64,000 nucleotides of DNA from Bacillota bacterium (lineage in GTDB: Bacteria; Bacillota; Clostridia; Acetivibrionales; DSM-1351). The notes under the pieces are model-generated. The model searched no databases, was not told where the DNA came from, and saw only the letters and a list, made by a program, of their open reading frames with translations. The stretch is taken from NCBI GenBank assembly GCA_023444055.1, contig JAEZRV010000095.1:1-64000 (forward strand). Direction: 5' to 3'. How positions within the stretch are numbered: the first letter of the stretch is position 1; each line of letters starts with the position of its first letter. The translations under genes were made by a program, and so were the position numbers. Shown here piece after piece: positions 1-8,700 of the stretch.

Positions 1-2
1 AG

Positions 3-170
3 CTTGGGGGCTCAAAAATAAGCGTAGACCACACACTGAAAAATTGTAAAGCCTTTAACAACAAGAAGCATGGCTTCACATGGAACAGTAATCCAGGGAA
101 ATTGACATTAACAGGGTGTCAAGCCAGCGGTAATGGTGGAAATGATTTTGAGAAAGTGACTAATAATTAA
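3..170 (+). CDS. C-terminal part of a right-handed beta-helix polysaccharide lyase (PL9-like), 5' end outside the window
   Basis: The only open frame across the left edge encodes 55 residues and ends at TAA 168-170. The residues repeat an Asn/Cys/Gly-rich ladder pattern (for example LKNCKAFNNKKHGFTWNSN followed by LTGCQASGNGG), typical of the coils of right-handed parallel beta-helix pectate lyases, in particular PL9. The assignment rests on this repeat only, since the catalytic part lies outside the window. No dockerin follows, so the enzyme would be free rather than cellulosome-bound unless a dockerin is N-terminal. It sits 71 bp upstream of a GH9-dockerin gene, consistent with a plant cell wall degradation locus. 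Confidence 0.5.
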   Translation, partial: LGGSKISVDHTLKNCKAFNNKKHGFTWNSNPGKLTLTGCQASGNGGNDFEKVTNN

Positions 171-241
171 TCCTTTCCATTTTTTTATTAACAGCATGAC
201 CTCTTTAAGATTATAATTTAAAATTATTTAGGAGGTAAGGT

Positions 242-2824
242 ATGACGCGATTTAGTTTAAAAAGAGTTATATTTTTACTGGTTTTTTCACTATTCATTTC
301 TATTTTCTCTATAACAGATTCATTCGCAATAGCAGAACTAATAAAAGTTAATAACTTTAACGACGGTGTGTTTAACCCGTGGCATGTGGTGGCATCAGAT
401 ATGGGCAAGGCAAGTTATGATGTTTCAGATGGAAAATTCAATGTTACAGTCCAAAATCCTGGCGAATACAAATGGGATGTTCAAATGCGTTACAGAGGGT
501 TTCAACTTATTGAGGGTCACACTTATACTGTTAAGTTTACGGTTTCTTCAACAATGAATTGTAAGATTTATGCCAAGATTGGTGACCAATCAGACCCTTA
601 CAATGAATATTGGAATTATAATAACAAAAGCTGGGCTAATATAAATATAGAGGCGGATAAACCGATAACTGTTACGGAAAAATTTACAATGATAAAACCA
701 ACAAGTACAGCGTTTGAGATGGCATTTCATCTAGGTGGTGATTTATGTACATCTGCTGTGCCATATACAGTATCCTTTGATGATATTTATCTTACAGATC
801 ATAACGGGTTTGATGACCCAGGTCCAGAAGCTCCAATAGAGCCAACTAATAAAATACGTGTAAATCAAGTGGGTTACTTTTACGGATTTAACAAGATGGC
901 TACATTAGTTTCAGAGTCTACAGTTCCTGTTAATTGGTCATTAATAAACTCTTCGGGGATGGTTGTATATCAAGGTAAAACAACTGTGAAAGGTTTTGAC
1001 AAATCATCAGGTGATAATGTACATATAATAGATTTTTCACAATATAATACTGCAGGCAAGGACTATAAATTAGTTTCAGATACTTTTGAAAGCTTACCTT
1101 TTGACATTGGAAACGATTTTTACACTGATTTAAAATACCAGTCCTTAAAGTATTTTTATCATAGTAGAAGTGGTATTCCAATTGAAATGCCTTATGCAGA
1201 CAGCAGTGAATTATCGCGAATTGCGATTGATCCAGAAGATGTTATCAGACCAGACCCTACAAAGGATTACAAGGGAAATTATTTTCTGAATATTACCGGT
1301 GGATGGAACAATGGTGATAACAACGAAAAGTCTCTACTTAATAGCGGTGTTGCAACATGGACTCTGATGAACCAGTATGAACATGCCTTGAATTATGGAG
1401 ATATTGATGTTCAACCTTATGCAGATAACACGATGAATATTCCAGAGAGTGGAAATGGAATTCCGGATATGCTTGATGAAGCACGTTATAATTTACAGGC
1501 TTTATTAAATATGCAGGTTCCGGCGGGGAATACATTATCAGGCATGGTACATCATGATATAGGTAATATACGTCTGCTTTCGTTGACAGGATATGTTACA
1601 GAGAGAGTTTTACAGCCTCCAAGTACAGCCGCTACATTAAATCTTGCTGCAGTAGCAGCTCAAGGTTCACGTCTATGGAAAGAGTATGATTCTGCTTTTG
1701 CAAATAAGTGTCTTGCTACTGCAGAAACTGCATGGGATGCAGCAATCGCTAACCCTGACATATTTGCACCAAAGGAATTTAGTGCTCTAGATCCTGGATA
1801 TGGAGATAATTATTTAGGTGATGAATTTTATTGGGCAGCCAGTGAATTATTCATTACAACAGGTAAAGAGAAATATTTGGAGTATATACAGAATTCAAAA
1901 CATTATTTAGAAATTCCTACAAAATTAACAGGTGGAACAGATATTGATACAACCGGCTGTTTTAACTGGTGTAATACTGCAGGAATGGGAACAATCTCAC
2001 TTGTGCTGGCTAAAAACAATCTGCCAGAATCAGATAATGCTACAGCTAAAGCAAATATAATAAAGGCTGCTGATAAATTTATATCAATTGCTTCTTCACA
2101 GGGCTATGGTGTACCAATTGAGGAGTGTACTATAGATGGGTCAGAATTACAAGGCTTCCCATATTGCTCAAATTTTTATGTATTAAGTGAATCTATTGTT
2201 ATGGCGTATGCAAATGATTTCAGCAATAATAGTAAATATTTAAATGGAATGGTTGGAGCTATGGATTATATTTTAGGGCGTAATCCTATGATACAAAGTT
2301 ATATAACTGGATATGGCGATAATCCTGTGGAAAATCCACACCACATGTTTTGGACATACCAGGCAGATAATTCAACACCTAAACCGCCTGCAGGCTGTCT
2401 ATCAAGTGGACCTAATTCCGGCTTACAGGATCCTTGGGTTAAGGGGAGTGGATGGACCCCAGGCTCAAGACCACCAGAAAAATGCTTTATGGATCATATA
2501 GAATCTTGGTCAACAAATTATTTAGAGCTTAATTTAAATGCACCACTCGCTTGGGTCTCAGCTTACATTGATGAGAATGATATTAATTTACCACCACCAC
2601 ATATCCTCTATGGAGATGTTAATGAGGATGGATGTGTAGATTCACTAGATTTTGCGGCTTTAAAGAAATATCTGTTATCACAGGGGGATTATTCAATAAG
2701 TAAGAATAGAGCGGATGTAAATGGAGATGGTTCTCTTGATGCAATAGATTTTGCATTACTCAAACAGTATCTATTAGGGATTATTGATGTTTTTCCAGTA
2801 GAAAAAATGCAAATATACGTCTAA
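242..2824 (+). CDS. Cellulosomal GH9 protein, CBM4-Ig-GH9-dockerin, with degenerate active site (likely pseudoenzyme)
   Basis: 860 residues: signal peptide (about 1-30), CBM4-like module (about 37-187), Ig-like domain (about 202-292), GH9 domain (about 295-765) and a type I dockerin (about 790-852, two Ca-loop/helix repeats beginning DVNEDG and DVNGDG, each with the S/A-L/I-D-F recognition segment). This order matches the Cel9E/EngK-type cellulosomal GH9 subfamily. The start follows GGAGG at 231-235. The family catalytic base pair, normally WxDAGD, reads W355 N N G D N360, so both aligned Asp are Asn. The PHxR signature reads P699 H H M702. The catalytic acid, normally STNE, is Tyr760 (STNYLE). 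Substrate-binding modules and dockerin look intact. I infer a cellulosome-incorporated protein that binds glucan but cleaves poorly or not at all. Confidence 0.93.
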   Translation: MTRFSLKRVIFLLVFSLFISIFSITDSFAIAELIKVNNFNDGVFNPWHVVASDMGKASYDVSDGKFNVTVQNPGEYKWDVQMRYRGFQLIEGHTYTVKFTVSSTMNCKIYAKIGDQSDPYNEYWNYNNKSWANINIEADKPITVTEKFTMIKPTSTAFEMAFHLGGDLCTSAVPYTVSFDDIYLTDHNGFDDPGPEAPIEPTNKIRVNQVGYFYGFNKMATLVSESTVPVNWSLINSSGMVVYQGKTTVKGFDKSSGDNVHIIDFSQYNTAGKDYKLVSDTFESLPFDIGNDFYTDLKYQSLKYFYHSRSGIPIEMPYADSSELSRIAIDPEDVIRPDPTKDYKGNYFLNITGGWNNGDNNEKSLLNSGVATWTLMNQYEHALNYGDIDVQPYADNTMNIPESGNGIPDMLDEARYNLQALLNMQVPAGNTLSGMVHHDIGNIRLLSLTGYVTERVLQPPSTAATLNLAAVAAQGSRLWKEYDSAFANKCLATAETAWDAAIANPDIFAPKEFSALDPGYGDNYLGDEFYWAASELFITTGKEKYLEYIQNSKHYLEIPTKLTGGTDIDTTGCFNWCNTAGMGTISLVLAKNNLPESDNATAKANIIKAADKFISIASSQGYGVPIEECTIDGSELQGFPYCSNFYVLSESIVMAYANDFSNNSKYLNGMVGAMDYILGRNPMIQSYITGYGDNPVENPHHMFWTYQADNSTPKPPAGCLSSGPNSGLQDPWVKGSGWTPGSRPPEKCFMDHIESWSTNYLELNLNAPLAWVSAYIDENDINLPPPHILYGDVNEDGCVDSLDFAALKKYLLSQGDYSISKNRADVNGDGSLDAIDFALLKQYLLGIIDVFPVEKMQIYV

Positions 2825-2839
2825 TTTAAGTAATACTTG

Positions 2840-2941
2840 AAGGGGCTGTTGCAAAAGCGGTTTAACAAATTTATATCTTGTATCTGTTTTTTTAAACTAT
2901 ACATATATAATCTGGTTAAGAGTTGTTGTGCAACAGCCCTT
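2840..2941 (+). repeat. About 100-bp element bounded by inverted repeats (terminator-like or MITE-like)
   Basis: AGGGGCTGTTGCA at 2841-2853 is mirrored by TGCAACAGCCCT at 2929-2940, with about 75 AT-rich bases between. It directly follows the GH9 stop and could fold into a long hairpin ending transcription. The GGCTGTTG core is also found at the termini of several insertion sequences, so a short non-autonomous element is an alternative. A similar but imperfect hairpin occurs at 25719-25813. Confidence 0.55.
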
Positions 2942-3285
2942 ATATAATACTATTTCTAATTTACATTATACAAAAGAGATACTTTAAAATTTAGTCGAAA
3001 TGATTAAAAAATGTCTTGCTCATATATCAAAATACAGGCGTGAAGGAGCAAAAGACATGAAAAGATATATAAATAGAAAAGTTTCATTGATAATCGCCAA
3101 AATTCGAAACAATATAACGCGTAGTGCTTAAAATAACCAAAATATTTTATGTTTCTACAATAATATGTATTTTAACCTTGAATTGTTACTTTGAATGGGG
3201 TAAACTTAAAATAGGTATATCGTACCAAATTAAATTCTACGTTGAGAATTAAAGCAGTAAAATTAAAAATATATAAAAGTGCAAA
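2942..3285. other. Intergenic stretch without a convincing gene
   Basis: AT-rich DNA between the GH9 and GH5 genes. It holds a hairpin at 3011-3058 (ATGTCTT-GCTC paired with GAGC-AAAAGACAT, two-base bulge). The 24-codon frame beginning ATGAAAAG at 3057 starts inside the 3' arm and resembles nothing I recognise. No clear promoter was picked out. Confidence 0.4.
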
Positions 3286-3361
3286 GCTATGTGGTATTTG
3301 TCAAGGAAACGTGCATTTTCCAGGAGTTCCTGCGCAAAATGTTGGGCATGGACATAATTTA
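3286..3361 (+). repeat. Leader-like element, copy 1 of 3 (no downstream reading frame)
   Basis: From GTGCAAAG to CATGGACATAA (3347-3357) this segment aligns with the leader in front of the binding-protein gene at 30962: both share GTGC-AAG, then TCAAGGAAA, then CATTT, then AATGT, then CATGGACATAA. A third, more divergent copy lies at 34065-34130. Here the ATG at 3348 opens only nine codons. The GH5 gene starts 150 bp further on. Confidence 0.5.
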
Positions 3362-3511
3362 TAAAGATAAGTATTAACATTAAGAAACATAATAATTTTT
3401 TATAAAGAAGGGAGGATTTTGGAAGTTATTAATGCGCACTATTATGTTCTAATTGTTATACTTTGAAAAATAAGGCGTTAAGTAAATTACTTTTTTGGAG
3501 GGAATGGTCTT

Positions 3512-5155
3512 ATGAAAAAAGTTAAAAGAATAATATCGCTATTTACTGCACTAGCTATTACTTCTACTCTTTGTTTATCAAGTATAGGAGCAAATGTAAA
3601 TGCAGTTGACAGCAATAATGATGACTGGCTTCATTGCAAAGGGGATAAGATTTATGATATGTATGGCAATGAAGTTTGGTTAACTGGTGCTAACTGGTTT
3701 GGCTTTAACTGTAGTGAAAATGTATTTCATGGTGCATGGTATGACGTTAAAGGAATTTTAAAGAGTGTAGCTGATAAAGGAATCGGTCTTTTAAGGGTTC
3801 CAATTTCTACAGAATTGTTATACAGTTGGATGAAAGGAACTCCAAATCCTGTTTCCAGTGTAACAGCTAGCAATAATCCACCATATCATGTTTGTAATCC
3901 GGATTTTTATGATCCTGTCAACAAAGTTAAAAACAGTATGGAAATATTCGATTTATCAATGAAGTATTGTAAAGAGCTTGGTATAAAAGTAATGGTTGAT
4001 ATCCATAGCCCTGATGCTAATAATTCAGGACATAATTATCCATTATGGTACGGATTAGAATCAACTACAGCAGGAGTAGTTACTACTGATATGTGGATAG
4101 AAACTTTAACTTGGCTTGCTAATAAGTATAAAAATGATGACACAATTTTAGCACTTGACTTAAAGAATGAACCACATGGAAAGCGTGGATTTACTGGCAA
4201 TACTTGTCCTTCTGATGTTGCGAAATGGGATAATTCTACTGATGAGAACAACTGGAAGTATGCTTCTGAAAAGTGTGCCAAGTCAATACTTGCAAAAAAT
4301 CCAAACTTATTAATTATGATCGAAGGTATTGAACAATACCCTAAGACTGAAAAAGGTTATACCTTTGAAACACCAGATATCTGGGGAGCAACTGGAGATG
4401 CTTCTCCATGGTATCCAGGATGGTGGGGTGGTAATTTAAGAGGAGTAAAGGACTATCCCGTTAATCTGGGTTCTCTAAACAGCCAGATTGTTTATTCTCC
4501 ACATGATTACGGTCCTTCCGTATATGCGCAATCATGGTTTGAAAAAGACTTTACAACACAAACACTATTAGATGATTATTGGTATGATTCTTGGGCATAT
4601 ATTGATGACAAGGGTATAGCTCCACTACTTATTGGTGAGTGGGGAGGACATATGGATGCAGGGAAGAACCAGAAGTGGATGACTCTTTTAAGAGATTACA
4701 TGATTGAAAAGCGTATTAATCACACATTCTGGTGCATAAACCCTAATTCAGGTGATACTGGAGGATTAATCGGAAACGATTGGTCAACATGGGATATGGA
4801 AAAGTATGGATTGTTAAAACCTGCATTATGGCAGAATAAGGCTGGGAAATTTATCGGACTTGACCATGCGGTACCACTTGGTTCAAACGGAATTTCTCTA
4901 GGAGAATACTTTAACACACCAGACCCAGAAGACCCAGAAGATCCAGAAGACCCAGAAGATCCTGAAGATCCAGAAATTATTTCTGGAGATGCAAATGGCG
5001 ATGGTACTGTTGATGCTATAGATTTTGCAACATTAAAACAATACTTATTGGGTATTGATGTAAAGATAAATGTACCTAATTCTGATATGAATGATGATGG
5101 AAATATAGATGCTATTGACATTGCAAAGTTAAAACAGCTCTTATTGAAGGGTTAA
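3512..5155 (+). CDS. Cellulosomal endoglucanase, GH5-dockerin
   Basis: 547 residues, secreted: signal peptide (about 1-31), GH5 catalytic domain (about 38-455), six Asp-Pro-Glu repeats as linker, and a type I dockerin (about 492-547). The retaining-glycosidase residues are all visible: Arg in LLRVPIS, acid/base Glu220 in DLKNEPHG, His/Tyr in YSPHDYG, and nucleophile Glu376 in LIGEWGG, with the C-terminal Trp in HTFWC. It should cleave beta-1,4-glucan internally while docked on a scaffoldin. The dockerin recognition residues (DAIDF and DAIDI) match those of the GH9 neighbour, so both should bind the same cohesins. The ATG follows GGAGGG about 8 bases upstream. Substrate within GH5 cannot be fixed by eye. 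Confidence 0.92.
   Translation: MKKVKRIISLFTALAITSTLCLSSIGANVNAVDSNNDDWLHCKGDKIYDMYGNEVWLTGANWFGFNCSENVFHGAWYDVKGILKSVADKGIGLLRVPISTELLYSWMKGTPNPVSSVTASNNPPYHVCNPDFYDPVNKVKNSMEIFDLSMKYCKELGIKVMVDIHSPDANNSGHNYPLWYGLESTTAGVVTTDMWIETLTWLANKYKNDDTILALDLKNEPHGKRGFTGNTCPSDVAKWDNSTDENNWKYASEKCAKSILAKNPNLLIMIEGIEQYPKTEKGYTFETPDIWGATGDASPWYPGWWGGNLRGVKDYPVNLGSLNSQIVYSPHDYGPSVYAQSWFEKDFTTQTLLDDYWYDSWAYIDDKGIAPLLIGEWGGHMDAGKNQKWMTLLRDYMIEKRINHTFWCINPNSGDTGGLIGNDWSTWDMEKYGLLKPALWQNKAGKFIGLDHAVPLGSNGISLGEYFNTPDPEDPEDPEDPEDPEDPEIISGDANGDGTVDAIDFATLKQYLLGIDVKINVPNSDMNDDGNIDAIDIAKLKQLLLKG
4922..4975 (+). repeat. Six 9-bp tandem repeats coding Asp-Pro-Glu linker
   Basis: Six consecutive copies of GAYCCWGAA (six Asp-Pro-Glu units) join the GH5 domain to its dockerin. 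The copies differ only at wobble positions. Copy number is probably prone to slippage, which would change linker length without breaking the frame. Confidence 0.9.
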
Positions 5156-5200
5156 AAAGTACATTTCAGGTTTTTTAAACTAAATATACAAATTAATTTG

Positions 5201-5233
5201 GGATACACAGGATCATTCTTGTGTATCCTTTTT
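5201..5233 (+). terminator. Intrinsic terminator of the GH5 gene
   Basis: GGATACACA at 5201-5209 pairs with TGTGTATCC at 5220-5228, followed by TTTTTG. It lies 45 bp after the GH5 stop. Confidence 0.85.
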
Positions 5234-5416
5234 GTGTAGGAAAACTGAGTTTTATAAATAAAATTTAAAGGTCTTGTTTTAATACAGCTTTATGGATATA
5301 AGTTTTTTATGTTTTACTTAAAAGAAGAATTACCACATAATGCCATTAGGATTACCTGTAAAAAGACTAAATTTATTATGAAATGTAATTTAATAAAAGT
5401 TCAGTAATATTCCATT

Positions 5417-5650
5417 ATGACCAGTTTAAGAAAATATATTCCGGCGCATATATATAGCAAAATAGTAAAAATGTGGAATATGTATAGAAAAATAATGGCT
5501 CAATCTAATGGATATTTTGGTCCTGACGGAGTTCCGTATCATTCTGTTGAAACATTGATGATTGTAATTTTAAAACAAAAATTAAATAAGATTCAGAGGT
5601 GCAAATCGCTGAATCTTATTGGTGTTTATAAAAAATTATTCATCTTTTAA
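5417..5650 (+). pseudogene. GH48 cellulase fragment (N-terminal catalytic region only)
   Basis: The 77-codon frame carries the GH48 hallmark at about residues 32-48: NGYFGPDGVPYHSVETL corresponds to the NGYFSPEGIPYHSVETL block that in GH48 enzymes precedes the EAPDYGH active-site region. After VETLMI the similarity stops and the frame runs into unrelated sequence and a perfect hairpin. Upstream, the preceding helix (KIVKMWNMYRKI) also fits GH48. A full enzyme has over 600 residues, so this is a relic. In relatives such as C. cellulolyticum the GH48 gene sits beside the scaffoldin gene, and this relic lies 86 bp before scaffoldin 1. Confidence 0.8.
5585..5620. repeat. Perfect 12-bp inverted repeat hairpin
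   Basis: AATAAGATTCAG (5585-5596) and CTGAATCTTATT (5609-5620) flank a 12-base loop. It lies where similarity to GH48 ends and lacks a T tract, so it may mark the deletion or insertion point, or act as a weak terminator before the scaffoldin. Confidence 0.6.
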
Positions 5651-5664
5651 TCATAAGGAGGTGA

Positions 5665-5735
5665 AAATTCATTTTCAAGAAAATAAAAGAAAGCAGTGTT
5701 CAAAGGCAATTTAATAATATTAAGGGGGTAATACA
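5665..5735 (+). repeat. Duplicated scaffoldin upstream region, copy 1
   Basis: This 71-bp stretch is nearly identical to 10661-10733. It includes AAATAAAAGAAAGCAGT and the SD-containing TTAAGGGGGTAATACAATGG. Its first bases (ATTTTCAAG) correspond to the last codons of scaffoldin 1 in copy 2, so copy 1 seems to carry the 3' end of a vanished scaffoldin. Confidence 0.85.
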
Positions 5736-8700
5736 ATGGGTAAAAAGAAAATAATATTTTGGATAGTGTTCTTTATGGCATTGTCAATATTAGTTCCGAG
5801 ACTGGATGTAAATGCGGCATCAAGTGGTTTGCAGATATTGTTTAATAATAATGGGAATACAGCAACTTTAAGCAATACGATATATGCAAATTTTAAGGTG
5901 GTTAATAATGGGGCATCAGATATAAATTTATCAGATTTGAAAATCAGATATTTTTATACTGCAGATTCTGATAAACCACAGAACTTCTTTTGCGATCATG
6001 CAGGTATGTTGAATGGATGGTCATACTCTGGTGTTACTGACAAAGTAACAGGTACATTTTGCAAAATGAGTTCTGCAACTTCAAATGCAGATTCATATTT
6101 TGAAGTGGGTTTCAAAAGTGGAGCTCTTTCAGCAGGAGGATACATAGAAATACAAACCAGAGTAGCGAGAAACGACTGGACAAATTATGACCAATCGAAC
6201 GATTACTCATTTAAGACACTGAGTACATATGGTGAAAATGAAGGAATCGCTGTATATTTAGGTGAAATGCTTATATATGGTGGGGGCAAACCTATTCTTA
6301 TTCCATCAATAATGCCAACAGTTGCTACATATGACAAGTATGTTAACTCAGATTTATCTGTGACTCTTACTCCTAATGGAAATTCATTTAATGGAATAGT
6401 CGGACTGACCCAAGGAAAAGATTATGAGGTGGCGGAAAATACAGTTACACTAAAAAAAGAATATATTAATAGCTTAGCGATAGGAGTTTCAAAACTTACC
6501 TTTGATTTTGGTGGAGAATATAGTCCTACACTTACATTAACAGTTAAGGACACAACACCTAAGCCTCTTATTACTGCAAAAATTGGGACGGCGATAGGAT
6601 TCATGGGGGATACAGTAACTGTACCTATCACCTTTGAAAATTTTGAAAAAGCAGGAAGTTTGGGAGAATGTAATTTCCGTATAAGCTATGAAAAAGATCT
6701 AGTAGATGCATTATCGGTAGAACCAGGGTCTATTGTACCAAATCCCGAAACTAATTTTTCCTATAGTATTAATAAAGATTTGGGTATAATAAGATTTATT
6801 TTTAAAGATAATGTAGCAGGCAATGAAATGATCAATACAAATGGAAACTTTGCTACAATTAAATTCAAAATAAAGGATACAGAAATATCAACTATGGCTT
6901 CTCTAAATTTCCTTTATAATGATAGTGAAATACCTGAGCCTTTTGCTACAAAACAAAATGGCAGTGTTACCGTTGTAGTTCCTAGCAGTGGACTAATAAC
7001 TCCTACATATGTACAATTTCATAGAGGTGTACCGGATGATTTGGTTGTTACAATAAATTCAACGGCATCTTATTTTAGAGGAATTATCGGTTTGCAAAAA
7101 GGAACAGACTATACAGTAGTATCTGATAAGGTAATTATAAGTAGAAATTATCTTAAAAGATTAACAGCAGATACTAAGCTTGTTTTTGATTTTGGTTTAG
7201 AAAGTAATCCTACATTAATAGTATCCATTATGTACATACATGATTATAATCTTGAACTAAATGTTGGTAATGCAGAAGGTCAGGCGGGTGATGTAGTAAC
7301 GGTTCCAGTTACACTTAAAAATGTGGGTGCGGTAAGAAACTTATGCTCATCAGATTTAATAATAAACTATGATAAAGCAAGTCTTGAGGCAGTGTCTGTT
7401 GAACCAGGGGATATTGCTGTTAATCCAGAAGCTAACTTTACTACAAGTATTATGCCGGATGCTGGAATGATCTTGGTTTCATTCTTGGATAAAACAGATG
7501 GAAAAGAGCTTATAACAAAAGATGGAATATTAGCAAATATATCATTTAAAGTATTAAGAAAGTCAGAAGCAACAACACCTGTAACAGTTAATACTAGTAG
7601 TTCTTTTGCTTCGCCTTTTTATAGAGTATCACCTAATGTAACAAATGGTAGTGTTTCAATAAAGCCATATTTAGGCCCAATATTAAACATGAATACAGCA
7701 AATGTTACGGTGGGTTATGCAACAGATTTAGTAGTAACTATGGCGCCAAATGGTCATACATTTATAGGTATCACTGGACTCACTAAGGGAGTTGACTACA
7801 TAGTATCAGGTAATAATGTAACAATACTAAGAAATTATCTTAATAGATTTCCAATGTGTACAAAGGATCTTACTTTTGATTTTGGTGTGGCAGAAAACCC
7901 AATTTTAAAAATAAAATTTGAGTATGATATGTGTTGTACAAATGTAAGTATTGGAACTGTAGAGGGTGATCTAGGTGACACTGTAACAGTACCTATTACG
8001 TTTTCACATGTAAGGTGGGTAGGAGGCATAGGAACATTTAACTTCTACGTTGGATATGACAATACTTTACTAGAAGCGATATCTGTTGAAGCAGGTGATA
8101 TTATTACAAATCCAAAAGCCAATTTTTCTAGTAAAATTGATTCCCAAAATGGTACAATTTCGTTTGTATTTTTAGATAATACAATAGGCGATGAACTTAT
8201 TACGTCTGATGGAATTGTAGCGAACATAAAATTTAAGGTGTTAAAAACAGCAGATATACCTATAGTATTTAAAGAGGGTGGAGCTTTTGGAGATGGACAG
8301 TTTAGAAAAATAGCTGGTATTCAATTTAACAATGGAAAAATTATTATACCTAAAACTAAAATGCTTGATTTATCTGTTGGAAGAGTAACTGGAAACGAGG
8401 GTGAAATAGTAGCAGTGCCTATTAGCTTTGCAAATGTAGCTAATATGGGTAATGTTATGGTTTGTGATTTCAAAGTAAGTTATGATACTAACTTGCTAGA
8501 AGCAGTATCAGTAGAGCCAGGTTCTATAGTACCTAACGCAGAAGACAACTTTGGTTCTTATATAAATACAACTGGTGGAGCTATTGGCTTCCTATACACT
8601 GATTACACAGTAGGAAGCCAAGTTATTAGCGAAGATGGGGTGTTTGCAAATATTAATTTTAAGTTAAAGACCCCTGCTTCAACTGAAATCATAACACAAG

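Noticed and set aside
3057..3131. 24-codon frame starting inside a hairpin arm
   Set aside because: Too short, no similarity, and the SD-like GGAG lies in the hairpin.
3286..3310. GTGCAAAGCTAT resembling part of a cyclic-di-GMP-I riboswitch
   Set aside because: Only the GCAAAGC box fits; the GCAAACC-type partner and receptor loop are missing, and the segment aligns better with the leaders at 30895 and 34065.
4720..5121. Antisense 133-codon frame opposite the GH5 dockerin with a Ser/Gly repeat
   Set aside because: The repeat is simply the reverse complement of the Asp-Pro-Glu linker; no SD and fully inside a real gene.
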